DNA of 50,904 bases from Methanobacteriota archaeon (GCA_016841625.1 JAENYU010000029.1:1124-52027); one strand, 5' to 3'. Numbered from the stretch's first letter, positions 34,096 to 43,021 are shown. Notes: generated by a model from the sequence alone, not told the origin. Numbers and translations: made by a program.

Positions 34096-36579
34096 ATGAC
34101 GCTCTGGGTCCTCATCTCCGCTGAAAAATCGAAACTAATCCTGATGACGATAAAGGACCGGATGAAACAGCCTCTCCTGGTGGCTGAACTCGTTATGAAA
34201 AACGGGTATAAGGGACCGCGTCCCCACAAGATCAGGGTTCTTACGGATAAGAAGAAAAAAGAAGAGTTTCTTCCGCCCCAGAAATTCATAGAACTGCTCC
34301 GCAGTGCGAACAGGATCATGCTGGCAGAGGGAGGGGACCCTGCAAATTCGGCTGCTTTCCTGGAAATGCTGGAAGGTTTTCAGCTGAAGGCAGACAGGGT
34401 TGATATTTGCAGGCACTGCCTGCTCAATAAACGCTTTAACTTTGTCAACAAAAAATCAATCAAATTCCACAACGAACTTATCTGCAGGGAGTGTGCAAAA
34501 GAAGAACTCCTGAGGGGGGTGCAGACCGCGGAAGGAAATTACGGAGAAAAGTCCGTGGACTTCCTGGAACAGGTCCTGCTCAAAACCAGGGACCTGGACC
34601 GGACTCTCCGGATGCTTACCCCAGAACGGCTGGACCCGGAGTTCACCCGTTACGATACCATCGAAACAAGCCCCTCGGTTACCCTGATGCGTATAAAGGA
34701 GCTGCCTCTTGCAAAAAAGTTCAAGCAGATGCTCCTGGAAAAGTCCGAGACCCTGCTTCCCGTACAGGCGCTTTCCGTGGAAGCTGGACTGCTGGAAGGG
34801 AAGAACCAGTTCGTTGTCTCGGCAACGGCAACAGGAAAGACCCTCATTGGGGAGATGGCAGGGATCCAGAACCTCCTGAACAGGAAAGGAAAAATGCTCT
34901 ACCTGGTCCCCCTGGTCGCCCTGGCAAACCAGAAATACGACCAGTTCACGGCACGTTACACGAAACTGGGGCTTACCACGTCCATCAAAATCGGGGCAAT
35001 CCTCATCAAGACCCCCCAGCGGGTGAAGATGCACACCACCCTGCACTCGGACATCATAGTCGGGACTTACGAAGGGCTGGACCACATCCTCCGTTCCGGG
35101 AATGCGGACTTCCTCGGGAAAATAGGGACAGTAGTCATTGACGAAGTCCATATGCTGGAAAACCAGGACCGAGGACACAGGTTGGACGGGACCATAGCAA
35201 GGCTGCGCTATATCGCTCCGGAAGCCCAGTTCATCTACCTTTCAGCAACCGTCGTAGACCCCGGGTCCTATGCAAAAAAGCTCGGTTCAGAGCTGATCCT
35301 ATACGAACACCGCCCGGTTCCCCTTGACCGGCACCTGCTCTTCTGCCAGGAAAGTGAAAAGACCCAGCTGATTACCCGGCTTGCAAAGGAAGAATACTCT
35401 CGCTTATCTTCAAAGAAACACCGTGGACAGACCATTGTTTTTACGAACTCCAGGCGAAACTGTCACAAGCTGGCTTCCGCGATTTCGATCCAGGCGTCTC
35501 CCTATCATGCAGGGCTTTCCCAGTACGAGCGCAAAAAAGTGGAGACCCTTTTCGGGGAAGGAAAACTCCCGGTCATAGTGACCACCGCAGCCCTGGCTGC
35601 AGGCGTGGATTTTCCGTCGTCTCAGGTTATTTTCGACACCCTTGCAATGGGAATCGATTGGCTCTCGGTCCAGGATTTCCTCCAGATGAGCGGGAGGGCG
35701 GGGAGACCCGATTACCATGACAGGGGTGTGGTGGTGCTCATGCCAGTCCCCGGAAAATCCTACGCCAGTTCCCAGTCGGAAACGGAAGAAGAGGTTGCGA
35801 TCAAGCTCCTGCAGGGAGAGATGCTCTCCTCAGGAGTCGAATACGGGGAAGCCGAACAGCTGGAAGAAATACTTGCATCAGTTGCCGTGACCGCCTCGGT
35901 CCGGGACCTGAAAAGCATCCATTCCCTCATGTTCGGGAGTTTTGAGCTGGAAAAACTGGTTGCCCGGCTCCAGAAATACCGTTTCATAGAAAGAAAAGGG
36001 GACAGGGTAACGCTTACCCGCTTCGGGAAGATTGTTTCCGCCCACTTCCTTTCGCTCTCTAAAGCCTTCCTGATCAGGGACGCCGTACTTGCGAAAAACG
36101 GCCCCCTGAAGATCGTGACGAATCTGGAATTTTTCGACGCCGTATACTTCAAGTACGCCAACCAGATAGGAAGCGCCCTTCACGTGAACATGCCTTCAAG
36201 GGTTTTCCAGGGAGCTGCCATTGATATCGTTTTTGATGGTGAATCCCTTGCTCTCCTTGATCTGAAACTCCAGAACCTTTTACTGAGTTTTGCCGATGAT
36301 TTCCTTACCTGCGGCTGCAAGGATTCACCTCATTGCGGCTGTGCTGAGCAGAAGTTTTCCGAAACAATAGTCAGGCTGCGGACAGAAGGCCTGGACCCTC
36401 CCCGGATAGTAAAAAGGCTTGAAGATAAGTACGGGATTTCCGCGTACCAGGGAGATATTTTCGGGTATCTGGATAATGTAGTACGCAACCTTGATGCAGT
36501 GGAACTGATAGCAAACGTCCATTCGAAAAAAGAGATCGCTGCAGAAGCCCGCAAGTTGAAAAAACAGGTCCAGGGTTAA
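34096..36579 (+). CDS. archaeal Ski2-like DEAD/DEAH helicase with zinc-finger motifs
   Basis: An 827-aa superfamily 2 helicase. An N-terminal domain contains a Cys4-like finger (CRHC near 104 and CREC near 130). Then come motif I ATATGKT (about 242-248), motif II DEVH (about 349), motif III SAT (about 382) and motif VI QMSGRAGRP (about 529-537). The C-terminal domain has a cysteine group CGCKDSPHCGC (about 738-748) and a helix-hairpin-helix-like KYGISAYQGDIFGYLDNVVR. The order resembles archaeal Hel308/Ski2 relatives of the COG1202 type. It probably remodels nucleic acids in repair or RNA processing. A TATA box lies directly upstream of the ATG. Confidence 0.9.
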   Translation: MTLWVLISAEKSKLILMTIKDRMKQPLLVAELVMKNGYKGPRPHKIRVLTDKKKKEEFLPPQKFIELLRSANRIMLAEGGDPANSAAFLEMLEGFQLKADRVDICRHCLLNKRFNFVNKKSIKFHNELICRECAKEELLRGVQTAEGNYGEKSVDFLEQVLLKTRDLDRTLRMLTPERLDPEFTRYDTIETSPSVTLMRIKELPLAKKFKQMLLEKSETLLPVQALSVEAGLLEGKNQFVVSATATGKTLIGEMAGIQNLLNRKGKMLYLVPLVALANQKYDQFTARYTKLGLTTSIKIGAILIKTPQRVKMHTTLHSDIIVGTYEGLDHILRSGNADFLGKIGTVVIDEVHMLENQDRGHRLDGTIARLRYIAPEAQFIYLSATVVDPGSYAKKLGSELILYEHRPVPLDRHLLFCQESEKTQLITRLAKEEYSRLSSKKHRGQTIVFTNSRRNCHKLASAISIQASPYHAGLSQYERKKVETLFGEGKLPVIVTTAALAAGVDFPSSQVIFDTLAMGIDWLSVQDFLQMSGRAGRPDYHDRGVVVLMPVPGKSYASSQSETEEEVAIKLLQGEMLSSGVEYGEAEQLEEILASVAVTASVRDLKSIHSLMFGSFELEKLVARLQKYRFIERKGDRVTLTRFGKIVSAHFLSLSKAFLIRDAVLAKNGPLKIVTNLEFFDAVYFKYANQIGSALHVNMPSRVFQGAAIDIVFDGESLALLDLKLQNLLLSFADDFLTCGCKDSPHCGCAEQKFSETIVRLRTEGLDPPRIVKRLEDKYGISAYQGDIFGYLDNVVRNLDAVELIANVHSKKEIAAEARKLKKQVQG

Positions 36580-36805
36580 AATAAGGCTGGGAAATCGTAA
36601 CGTTTTTGCAGATCGGAATTCAATATAAGTACTGAAGACGCAAAACAGGAACTTAATCTTATAAAGAATATTTCTATTATAGCAAATATTAATATTATAA
36701 TGAAGACGTGATCATTGGTCAATATTGAGAGGGAATACCGGTCAATATTGGAACAATGTCCCATAATCCTAAATTTCAGGAGCATTAACCAAAGAGGTAG
36801 TTTTT

Positions 36806-37204
36806 ATGGCCGAGGATGTCGAACCCAGTAAAAATAAAGAGAATGCGGTTTCCAAAAAAGCAAAAAAAGGTATCACTATTGATTTCGTAAAGCCCGAAAA
36901 CTTCCAGCAGATATACGCCATCGGAGCTGCCGGCGGGCATAGCCCTTACGATTTCAGGATCGGCTTTTACAATGACACGCCCAAGATGTTTGGAGACTCT
37001 TCCGAGTCCAGGGTCATCGAAAGGCGCGTAGAAGCCGAAGTCATACTTTCTCCAGTAGCCGCTCTTGAACTAAGCCGCTGGCTTACCCAGCACATCAGTG
37101 AATATGAGTCAGTTTTCGGCCCTATTGCAAGAGCAATCCCAAGACCCAAAAAAGAAGTGCCGAAAGTTGTTGAAGACAGTACCGAGCTCCAGGGATATAT
37201 CTGA
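36806..37204 (+). CDS. DUF3467 family protein
   Basis: A 132-aa protein. The core (YAIGAAGGHSPYDFRIGFYND, then VEAEVILSPVAALELSRWL and ISEYESVFGPI) matches DUF3467, a small family in bacteria and archaea of unknown function, often with a charged N-terminus as here (residues 1-23 are Lys/Glu-rich). GAGGTAG lies 9 nt before the ATG. GTCAATATTG occurs twice just upstream (36717 and 36741) and may be regulatory. It stands alone. Confidence 0.86.
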   Translation: MAEDVEPSKNKENAVSKKAKKGITIDFVKPENFQQIYAIGAAGGHSPYDFRIGFYNDTPKMFGDSSESRVIERRVEAEVILSPVAALELSRWLTQHISEYESVFGPIARAIPRPKKEVPKVVEDSTELQGYI

Positions 37205-38035
37205 ACCCCTGTCCAAAAAATCAGAACGGAAATCGGGTTGGAAATATCCTGGGTGGGAGCTCTTGCACAAAATGGGGTAGTGTATACCCTGTACTTTCGG
37301 AGCCATCCGGTTCCAGAAGGTTTACTTCTCTTCCAAACGCAAGAAAACAAGCAAAACGACCCTCTCTGGAGTAAACCTGGCTGGCCGGAACCCGGACAGC
37401 AGACAGTGGTGCTTAAAGGAGGGGAGTTCCGTTGAGTGCAGCAGGTAATGTAACGGGTAATAAAAAAATCCTGTTCTCCATAATAATAACATTTACGCCT
37501 AAAATGCGACATAATTTTCATCCTGATGCCCTGACTCCTCCCTGCCTGCCGTAACCCACCAAAAAAACCGTTTTACAGCATAAAATTGTTAAACTTCCCG
37601 GATATTCGAAAAGTTGGCAGACCTTTGAAGACTTAAACACAGATTAGAACCAGTTGTGCACTTGCGAGAGGTAAAAACACAAACTGAAACACCAGAAACG
37701 GAATAAAGAACCGAACACCGGGATAAAAACCGGAAACTCGAATTTCCAGACCAAAACCCCAGGACCGGACAAAGCTTACAGGAAGCCCGGACATCGATGG
37801 TTATATAACTCTGGAGGGGATATGTATTTCTCAGTTTTCTTGAAAGCCGGTGGAGTGAGAACGCTTTATAAATTTTGGCCGCTTATTGAAGCGGTTGAGT
37901 AAAGGAAGCATGCGACTGAAAATGCACATCTATTTTGCAGCTTGCGCGGCCCCGGCTTCTGGATTGAAGAGCGAGCACCCGGGAGTACGGGAAATCAATA
38001 TTCAAGAATAATTATAAAGCAGCGAGGGATTAATT
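37205..38035. other. 830-bp spacer with strong promoter and structured leader before Lsm
   Basis: No protein gene is convincing: a minus-strand open frame at 36967-37521 is the shadow of DUF3467. At 37865-37872 is a clear TATA box (TTTATAAA), followed by a perfect hairpin CCGCTTATTGAAGCGG (37879-37894) and GC-rich DNA, including CCCGGGAGTACGGG near 37978. The expected transcript would start near 37893 and reach the Lsm start at 38036, so it is either a 140-nt leader or a small RNA gene. Confidence 0.45.
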
Positions 38036-38260
38036 TTGTTCCCAAATAAAAAAGTCCAGAAAATCGTTGGATCCAAGATCCAGGTAGAGATGAAAGGCGA
38101 CCTGAACTTGCTTGAAGGCACTCTCAAGAGTGTGGATGACTACATGAACCTCCATCTTGTGGACACAATGGAGATCGTGAAAGGAGAAAAAGTCCGCTCC
38201 CTTGGTTCCGTGGTTCTGCGGGGAAATAACATCATACTGATAACTCCTGTTGAAGAGTGA
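38036..38260 (+). CDS. Lsm (Sm-like) RNA-binding protein
   Basis: A 74-aa archaeal Sm protein (SmAP). Sm1 motif: GSKIQVEMKGDLNLLEGTL with the conserved DDYMNLHL; Sm2 motif: LGSVVLRGNNIILI. Such proteins form six- or seven-membered rings that bind U-rich RNA and influence RNA processing. The start is TTG 38036 (TTG TTC CCA); no ATG exists before the Sm fold. The next gene begins with a GTG that overlaps its stop by 4 nt. A long GC-rich leader lies upstream. Confidence 0.93.
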   Translation: MFPNKKVQKIVGSKIQVEMKGDLNLLEGTLKSVDDYMNLHLVDTMEIVKGEKVRSLGSVVLRGNNIILITPVEE

Positions 38261-38847
38261 AGCATCCGAACAGGATTGTCGAAAGAGTGGAAACATGCAT
38301 GGATCTCGAAGAAGAAGCATTTAAAATTATAAGTAAACATAAGGACGGCATCTTCCAGAACACGATCTGGAAAGAGCTGGACATCGACAGCAGGAAATGC
38401 TCGCGGATAATAAAGAAGCTCCAGGACAAGGACCTTATCATCCGTGAAGTTGCCGTTTCCAACGGGGCAAGAACCTATCTCCTGAGGGCAAAGGAAGAAG
38501 CCAAGGAGAAATACGACCTCCTGCTTTCTGGAGAGATGTTTTCTGCCTGCACCAGCTGTACCGGCGACTGTCAGCCCGAGTACTGCGGAAGGCTTTCCGA
38601 GTGGATCTCAAACCTCCCGATAGAAGAGGAAGGAGCCGGAGAAGCAGAAGAAACGGAAGATGTCGGAGAGCCTCAAGAAGTAGAAGATGTCGGAGAGCCT
38701 CAAGAAGTAGAAGATGTCGGAGAGCCTCAAGAAGTAGAAGATGTCGGAGAGCCTCAAGAAGCCGAAGATGTCGAAGAGTCTCAAGAAGCCGAAGATGTCG
38801 AAGAGCCTCAAGAAGCCGAAGATGTCGAAGAGCCTCAAGAAGCTTAA
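38257..38847 (+). CDS. winged-helix protein with Cys motif and nine-residue repeat tail
   Basis: A 196-aa predicted DNA-binding protein. Residues about 14-75 form a winged helix (FKIISKHKDGIFQNTIWKEL, RKCSRIIKKLQDKDLI), followed by a metal-site-like CTSCTGDCQPEYC (about 98-110). The tail consists of seven copies of a nine-residue acidic repeat (EDVGEPQEV, changing to EDVEEPQEA), encoded by a perfect-period 27-bp minisatellite up to the stop. The GTG at 38257 is coupled to the Lsm stop; ATG 38296 is an alternative start. Similar archaeal proteins are called Lrp/AsnC-like, but no ligand domain is present. The tail is probably disordered and may vary in copy number. Confidence 0.82.
   Translation: MKHPNRIVERVETCMDLEEEAFKIISKHKDGIFQNTIWKELDIDSRKCSRIIKKLQDKDLIIREVAVSNGARTYLLRAKEEAKEKYDLLLSGEMFSACTSCTGDCQPEYCGRLSEWISNLPIEEEGAGEAEETEDVGEPQEVEDVGEPQEVEDVGEPQEVEDVGEPQEAEDVEESQEAEDVEEPQEAEDVEEPQEA
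38656..38844 (+). repeat. 27-bp in-frame tandem repeat, seven copies
   Basis: Seven 27-bp units from 38656 to the codon before TAA at 38845. The first three units are identical; the last three share the change GGA to GAA (Gly to Glu) and GTA to GCC (Val to Ala), with the fourth intermediate, so the array grew by stepwise duplication. Confidence 0.93.
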
Positions 38848-38927
38848 GCTTTCGAAGGAACGGATAAATCTTTATAAGGAAAAACGAAAAACCAGATCAA
38901 CAAGCGATAATTATATATACATAAAGT

Positions 38928-38953
38928 CCTTATTGGAGATTCCTTCAATAAGG
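38928..38953. other. inverted repeat between promoter and first tRNA-Glu
   Basis: CCTTATTG (38928-38935) and CAATAAGG (38946-38953) form an 8-bp perfect stem with a 10-nt loop. It lies between the TATA-like TTATATATA (38911-38919) and the first tRNA, so it would be in the 5' leader of that precursor. No such stem precedes the second copy. Confidence 0.55.
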
Positions 38954-38988
38954 GCTAAAAGATCCCTACCTTAAACATCTACAAACGT

Positions 38989-39066
38989 GCTCCGGTAGTG
39001 TAGTCCGGCCAATCATTCCGGCCTTTCGAGCCGAAGACTCGGGTTCGAATCCCGGCCGGAGCACCA
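38989..39066 (+). tRNA. tRNA-Glu (TTC)
   Basis: A 78-nt tRNA including an encoded CCA. The acceptor GCTCCGG pairs with CCGGAGC. The T arm is TCGGG-TTCGAAT-CCCGG, and the anticodon loop CTTTCGA gives TTC. The anticodon stem has a C-A mismatch at its outer pair. A TATA-like TTATATATA is 70 bp upstream, so a leader of about 45-50 nt is expected. Confidence 0.95.
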
Positions 39067-39292
39067 AACTTTTTTACAAAAGCTTTTTTCCATAGTCAGA
39101 GGTAATATTCCGGATTTTATTCATTCAATCTGAATTTTCCTAACCTGCTCTGATACCCTTTTCAGCCTGATCCGATAATGGGCAGTATAAAATAATTATA
39201 GTTACAGAGTCATATACACATCTGCCTCAAAAAAGGGACAGATTTATATATTACAAGGTATATTGTTGGTCTCGCAGTAAGACAACAAACGT

Positions 39293-39370
39293 GCTCCGGT
39301 AGTGTAGTCCGGCCAATCATTCCGGCCTTTCGAGCCGAAGACTCGGGTTCGAATCCCGGCCGGAGCACCA
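39293..39370 (+). tRNA. tRNA-Glu (TTC), identical second copy
   Basis: Identical in all 78 positions to 38989-39066, also with encoded CCA, and with the same ACAAACGTG directly upstream. It has its own TATA-like TTTATATA at 39243-39250, 43 bp before the mature start. The 226-bp spacer between the copies is AT-rich and holds no gene. Confidence 0.95.
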
Positions 39371-39529
39371 AACCCAATTCTTTTCTCAAATGTTTTTATT
39401 TCGAAACGTTTTGATTTTTGATTTACGAGTTTTCAAGCTGTGGCTTTTTTAAGATTTTGCGGCTCTCTTGGAGAGGAACATAAGAAAGTAAAACGGGGAA
39501 TGGCATCGTTTTCGAAACTGTTCCCGGGA

Positions 39530-40465
39530 TCAGCTTTTTTCCATGATCTTCCGGTGGAATTTCTTGATTTCCTGAATTTTTTCCAGAGTCTGCTCTTCGT
39601 CCAGTTCGCCGGCCGCTTTTACGGATTCCAGGGTAAGTTTTGCGGTCCGGGCTATGGCATTCATGCCCATGTCCACGGCAAGGACGCGGATTGTTTCTAC
39701 GGACCAGGCTGCCTGGAAAAGCAAGCTTTTCATGCCGTGCATTGAGGAGGCTTTACTCAGTTTCTCAAAGGCGTTTATCACGGTCTTTGCTTCAGGCTCA
39801 TGTTTTTCCCTGACAGCGGCAATCCCGATTTCCTCCAGAAGGATTGAAGCCCCTATGGCACTTTCCTCGAATTTGTACTCTACCGAAGCCTCCCCTACCA
39901 CTCCAAGGGAAGCCACGGCTATTATTCCTGTTTCAGATAAACTTTCCTCCATGGCTTTCCTGACCAGTTGCATGAGGTAGATTTCGGAAAGGGTTATCTG
40001 GTTTTCGACCCCCATCCGGGCCGATATCGCCCCAAACTTCCCGAGGGATTCGGCTGCATCCTTTGCTGCCATGTCCATCCCCCTGGCAGCAAGTTCCCTG
40101 GAAAGGCTCCCCAGAACGGATGCAGCCTTTATAGCGAGAGTATCCCGCCTCTGGCTCACGGCTTCCACGGCGATGTCCCCGAGAGCACGGCTCGCCGCCA
40201 CTGATGCGATTTCCATACTCTGTGCGGCAGTTATCTTTCCTATATCCCCTATGGACACTATAAGCGCTTTTGCATCAAGTTCGTGTTCTGCGGTGACGTT
40301 CAGGTAGATCAACCCGATGGCAAAGTCCCTGAGCCTGTCAAAAGCTTCGACTGCTTCTTTCGTATCTCTTGCATAAGCCGCTTTAAACCCGCCCTCAATG
40401 CCCCTTACTTCATCAAGCTCCCTTCCATTCCCCGAAGACATGCCAAGACCCCTGAATAGCTCCAT
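39530..40465 (-). CDS. helical-repeat protein of unknown function
   Basis: A 311-aa protein composed of repeated pairs of helices rich in Ala, Glu, Leu and Ile (AAQSMEIASVAASRALGDIAVEA; ELAARGMDMAAKDAAESLGKFG; GIIAVASLGVVGEASVEYKFEESA), like HEAT or Armadillo folds. There is no signal peptide, membrane helix or cysteine motif. Such folds usually act as scaffolds. I do not know a named family. Its start codon region lies within the first unit of a 34-bp direct repeat that continues upstream. Confidence 0.75.
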   Translation of the reverse strand: MELFRGLGMSSGNGRELDEVRGIEGGFKAAYARDTKEAVEAFDRLRDFAIGLIYLNVTAEHELDAKALIVSIGDIGKITAAQSMEIASVAASRALGDIAVEAVSQRRDTLAIKAASVLGSLSRELAARGMDMAAKDAAESLGKFGAISARMGVENQITLSEIYLMQLVRKAMEESLSETGIIAVASLGVVGEASVEYKFEESAIGASILLEEIGIAAVREKHEPEAKTVINAFEKLSKASSMHGMKSLLFQAAWSVETIRVLAVDMGMNAIARTAKLTLESVKAAGELDEEQTLEKIQEIKKFHRKIMEKS

Positions 40466-40550
40466 TCCCTAATTATTTTATTTTCCGAATATACTCAGTT
40501 CCCTAATTATTTTATTTTCCGAATATTCTCAATTCCCGAATAATCTCATT
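40465..40550. repeat. 34-bp direct repeat at the helical-repeat gene start
   Basis: TTCCCTAATTATTTTATTTT plus 14 more bases occurs at 40465-40498 and, with two or so changes, at 40499-40532; a third partial unit starts at 40533. It abuts the start codon (40463-40465) of the minus-strand gene and so would form its leader or promoter. Confidence 0.8.
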
Positions 40551-40730
40551 GCTACTTTATGGCAAGTCCTACAAATCAGTGTTCCTTTTAAAATATATTT
40601 TTAATTTTATACAAAGTTCTGTACCGAGATTTTTATCACCCACTGAAGGTATGGGGAAGACGGACCCGGTCATCGGGACCTGAGATCCGCAAATGACAAT
40701 AAATCAGGATCTTAAAAACACAAGTTATAT

Positions 40731-40750
40731 ATACTAATGTACATTAGTAT
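40731..40750. promoter_or_regulatory. perfect 20-bp palindrome over TATA region, ECF operon operator candidate
   Basis: ATACTAATGTACATTAGTAT is a perfect 20-bp palindrome. It directly abuts the TATA-like TTATATATA (40725-40733), and a half-site-like CTCTAATGTATTA follows at 40752-40764. The centre, TGTACA, equals the published TRP box of the archaeal repressor TrpY. The ECF S subunit begins about 220 bp downstream. The spacer 40751-40973 has many CAATCAC and CAAGCTCAA repeats but no gene. Confidence 0.6.
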
Positions 40751-40973
40751 GCTCTAATGTATTATAGTGTCTAATTCATTCTTACTGTTCACCAGTTACA
40801 GGTCAATCACTTGACAATCACGATCACGATCACAATCACAATAATTGGACATCTCAATAACAAACTCAAGTTACATCGAAATTACAGGACAAGCTCAATA
40901 ACAAGCTCAAGTTCAATCGCAATCTCAGGACAATTACACGGTAACAATCAACAATAATGGAAAGTGGATCTTA

Positions 40974-41498
40974 ATGAAATCTCAGGATATTGCTGTCGTT
41001 GGAATTTTATTAGCAGTCGGTGCAATTGTGCGCTACTTATCCCTGGTAATCCCGGGACCCATTGTCTCGAACCTTGTAATCGCTTTTTACTGTCTTGCCG
41101 TTATCCTCGTGGTCCCCACCTTCAAGGAAGTGATAGGGATCGGGGCAGTAGCGGGAATAGTGTGTGCACTTCTCAGCCACTCCATCTTCCCCCCTGCAAA
41201 CCTCATCAGTGAACCTGTGGGAGCTGTGGTCTGCCTGTTTACATTCAAGGCTCTCCAAAACAGGCTTTCCATCTCTCCTGCCCTGGCAACCCTTTTAGGG
41301 ACTCTTGCCAGCGGGACCACCTTTGTAATTGTGGCGATGGTGATGGTCGCTCCGGCAATCCTCTCGAAGTTTACAACCATGGGAACTTTTGTCGCAGCCA
41401 TAATCCCGATCGTGGTCGGGACCGCAATCGCCAACGCAATTATCGCCCAGATCCTTTACATGCCAGCCTCAAAGGTCCTTGCGAGGGGAAGAGCATGA
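40974..41498 (+). CDS. ECF transporter substrate-binding (S) subunit, TrpP-like
   Basis: A 174-aa integral membrane protein with five or six hydrophobic helices, first in the operon before the ECF ATPase and T subunit. The sequence (QDIAVVGILLAVGAIVRYL; VVPTFKEVIGIGAVAGIVCAL; ANLISEPVGAVVCLFTF) resembles TrpP-type proteins, in which a short-range pattern of NxIxxPV-A after the third helix is typical. By eye this suggests tryptophan as substrate, but other vitamins or aromatic compounds are possible. It overlaps the ATPase start by 4 nt. A perfect palindrome over the promoter suggests repression by a substrate-sensing regulator. Confidence 0.82.
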   Translation: MKSQDIAVVGILLAVGAIVRYLSLVIPGPIVSNLVIAFYCLAVILVVPTFKEVIGIGAVAGIVCALLSHSIFPPANLISEPVGAVVCLFTFKALQNRLSISPALATLLGTLASGTTFVIVAMVMVAPAILSKFTTMGTFVAAIIPIVVGTAIANAIIAQILYMPASKVLARGRA

Positions 41499-43021
41499 TA
41501 AAGGTCAGGGACTTCTCCTACACCTACGGCACGGCGGAAAAGCCGACTCTGGAAAACATTAACCTTGAAGTCCCTGCCGGAGAACTGCTCCTGGTCACCG
41601 GCCACAGCGCAGCCGGGAAAACCACCCTTGCCCTCGCCCTGGCAGGCATCCTCCACCAGGAAATAGGGGGAAGCTTCGAAGGGAGCATCATATTCAAAGG
41701 AAAAGCCATCGGGGAATTCGACGGTATGAAAGAACTGAGCCGGCATGTGGGAATGGTTTTTGACGATGCCGAGTCCCAGCTCATCTTCACCAGCGTCGAA
41801 GAAGAAATCCTTTCAGGCCTTGAAAACCGCGGTTTTTCCGAAACCGAAATCAAACGCAGGCTGGAAGAGGTAATGCGGCTCTGTGAGATCAGCCACCTGA
41901 AACAGCGGGCACCTCATGCCCTTTCCGGGGGCCAGAAGCAGAAAGTCGCTCTGGCAGCCACCCTTGCCCTGGACACCGAAGTCCTCATCCTGGACGAAGC
42001 CACCTCGGAAATGGACACGAATGCAGTAAAAAGAGTCTTTTCCATTCTGAAAAGGTTAAAAGAAGAGGAAGGAAAGACGATCATAATCGTGGACCACAAT
42101 GTGGAAGCCTTCCTGGAAATCGGGGACAGGGTAGTGCTCCTTGAGAAAGGCAGGATAAAAGAAGTAAAAAGCCCGAAAGATCTCCCGGCTGCAGGACACC
42201 CTGAAGAACCCGTAATGTCCGAAACTCACGATAAAATACCACATCACTCCCCGGAGGAAGGAACAGCAGACCTTCCTCCTTCGGGGACAAAACCCAATAA
42301 TATTCCAATTATCTCCGTAAAGCAGCTCTCGCAGCGCTACGACGAAGTCCGGGCCCTTGAAGCCGTAGACCTGGAAATCTATCCCGGGGAGTTCATTGCC
42401 ATCCTCGGGGAAAACGGGTCAGGGAAGACAACCCTGGTAAAGCATTTCAACGGTCTTCTTAAACCCCATTCAGGAAGCGTAAGCGTAAAAGGGCTCGATA
42501 CCGGGCAGGCCCCGATAAACGAGCTGGTAAGGCACACGGGCCTGGTCTTCCAGAACCCGGACAATATGCTCTTTGAAGACACCGTTGAAGCCGAAATCGC
42601 CTTCGGATTAAACAATATCGGTGCAGGAGGGGACAGGGGAGCGATCACCCGTGCCCTGGAACTCGTAGGGCTCGGAGACAAGGAAAAAGTCTTCCCCCGC
42701 CAGTTGAGCAGGGGGGAACGGCAGCGTCTGGCTGTTGCCTGTGTGATTGCCATGCGCCCCGAACTGATCGTGCTCGACGAGCCGACCACCGGTCTGGACG
42801 CCGAAGAGTCCGACCGGATGATGCAGCTCATGTGCCGGCTCCAGCAGGAAGGGCACACCATCGTGATGGTGACCCATAACATGCAGATCGTGGAAAACTA
42901 CGCCGAAAGGGTCATCCGCATGGAATCCGGTAAAATAATTGAAGATACAAAGGGAGCGGCTCTAACTGAAACCGCCGCAGCAGATATCGCAGAAGGTACC
43001 AGAGGGGGTATGTGTGCATGA
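41495..43021 (+). CDS. ECF transporter ATPase, fused EcfA-EcfA'
   Basis: A 508-aa protein with two ABC ATPase domains. Domain 1 has Walker A GHSAAGKTT, signature LSGGQKQK and Walker B VLILDEATSEMD. Domain 2 (from about residue 265) has GENGSGKTT, signature LSRGERQR and LIVLDEPTTGLD. Each domain is of the EcfA or CbiO type and both look intact. The linker (about 235-265) is Pro/Glu-rich. It energises substrate uptake through the EcfT coupling subunit and the S protein encoded beside it. It overlaps both neighbours by 4 nt. Confidence 0.94.
   Translation: MIKVRDFSYTYGTAEKPTLENINLEVPAGELLLVTGHSAAGKTTLALALAGILHQEIGGSFEGSIIFKGKAIGEFDGMKELSRHVGMVFDDAESQLIFTSVEEEILSGLENRGFSETEIKRRLEEVMRLCEISHLKQRAPHALSGGQKQKVALAATLALDTEVLILDEATSEMDTNAVKRVFSILKRLKEEEGKTIIIVDHNVEAFLEIGDRVVLLEKGRIKEVKSPKDLPAAGHPEEPVMSETHDKIPHHSPEEGTADLPPSGTKPNNIPIISVKQLSQRYDEVRALEAVDLEIYPGEFIAILGENGSGKTTLVKHFNGLLKPHSGSVSVKGLDTGQAPINELVRHTGLVFQNPDNMLFEDTVEAEIAFGLNNIGAGGDRGAITRALELVGLGDKEKVFPRQLSRGERQRLAVACVIAMRPELIVLDEPTTGLDAEESDRMMQLMCRLQQEGHTIVMVTHNMQIVENYAERVIRMESGKIIEDTKGAALTETAAADIAEGTRGGMCA

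Noticed and set aside
34456-35178. 240-aa minus-strand frame opposite the helicase
   Set aside because: The plus strand has complete helicase motifs across the same DNA.
36967-37521. 184-aa minus-strand open frame across DUF3467 and the spacer
   Set aside because: Mostly antisense to DUF3467; the extra part has no protein-like conservation signal visible.
38656-38844. CRISPR-like periodicity in the HTH gene tail
   Set aside because: Units are contiguous, in frame and coding, without spacers.
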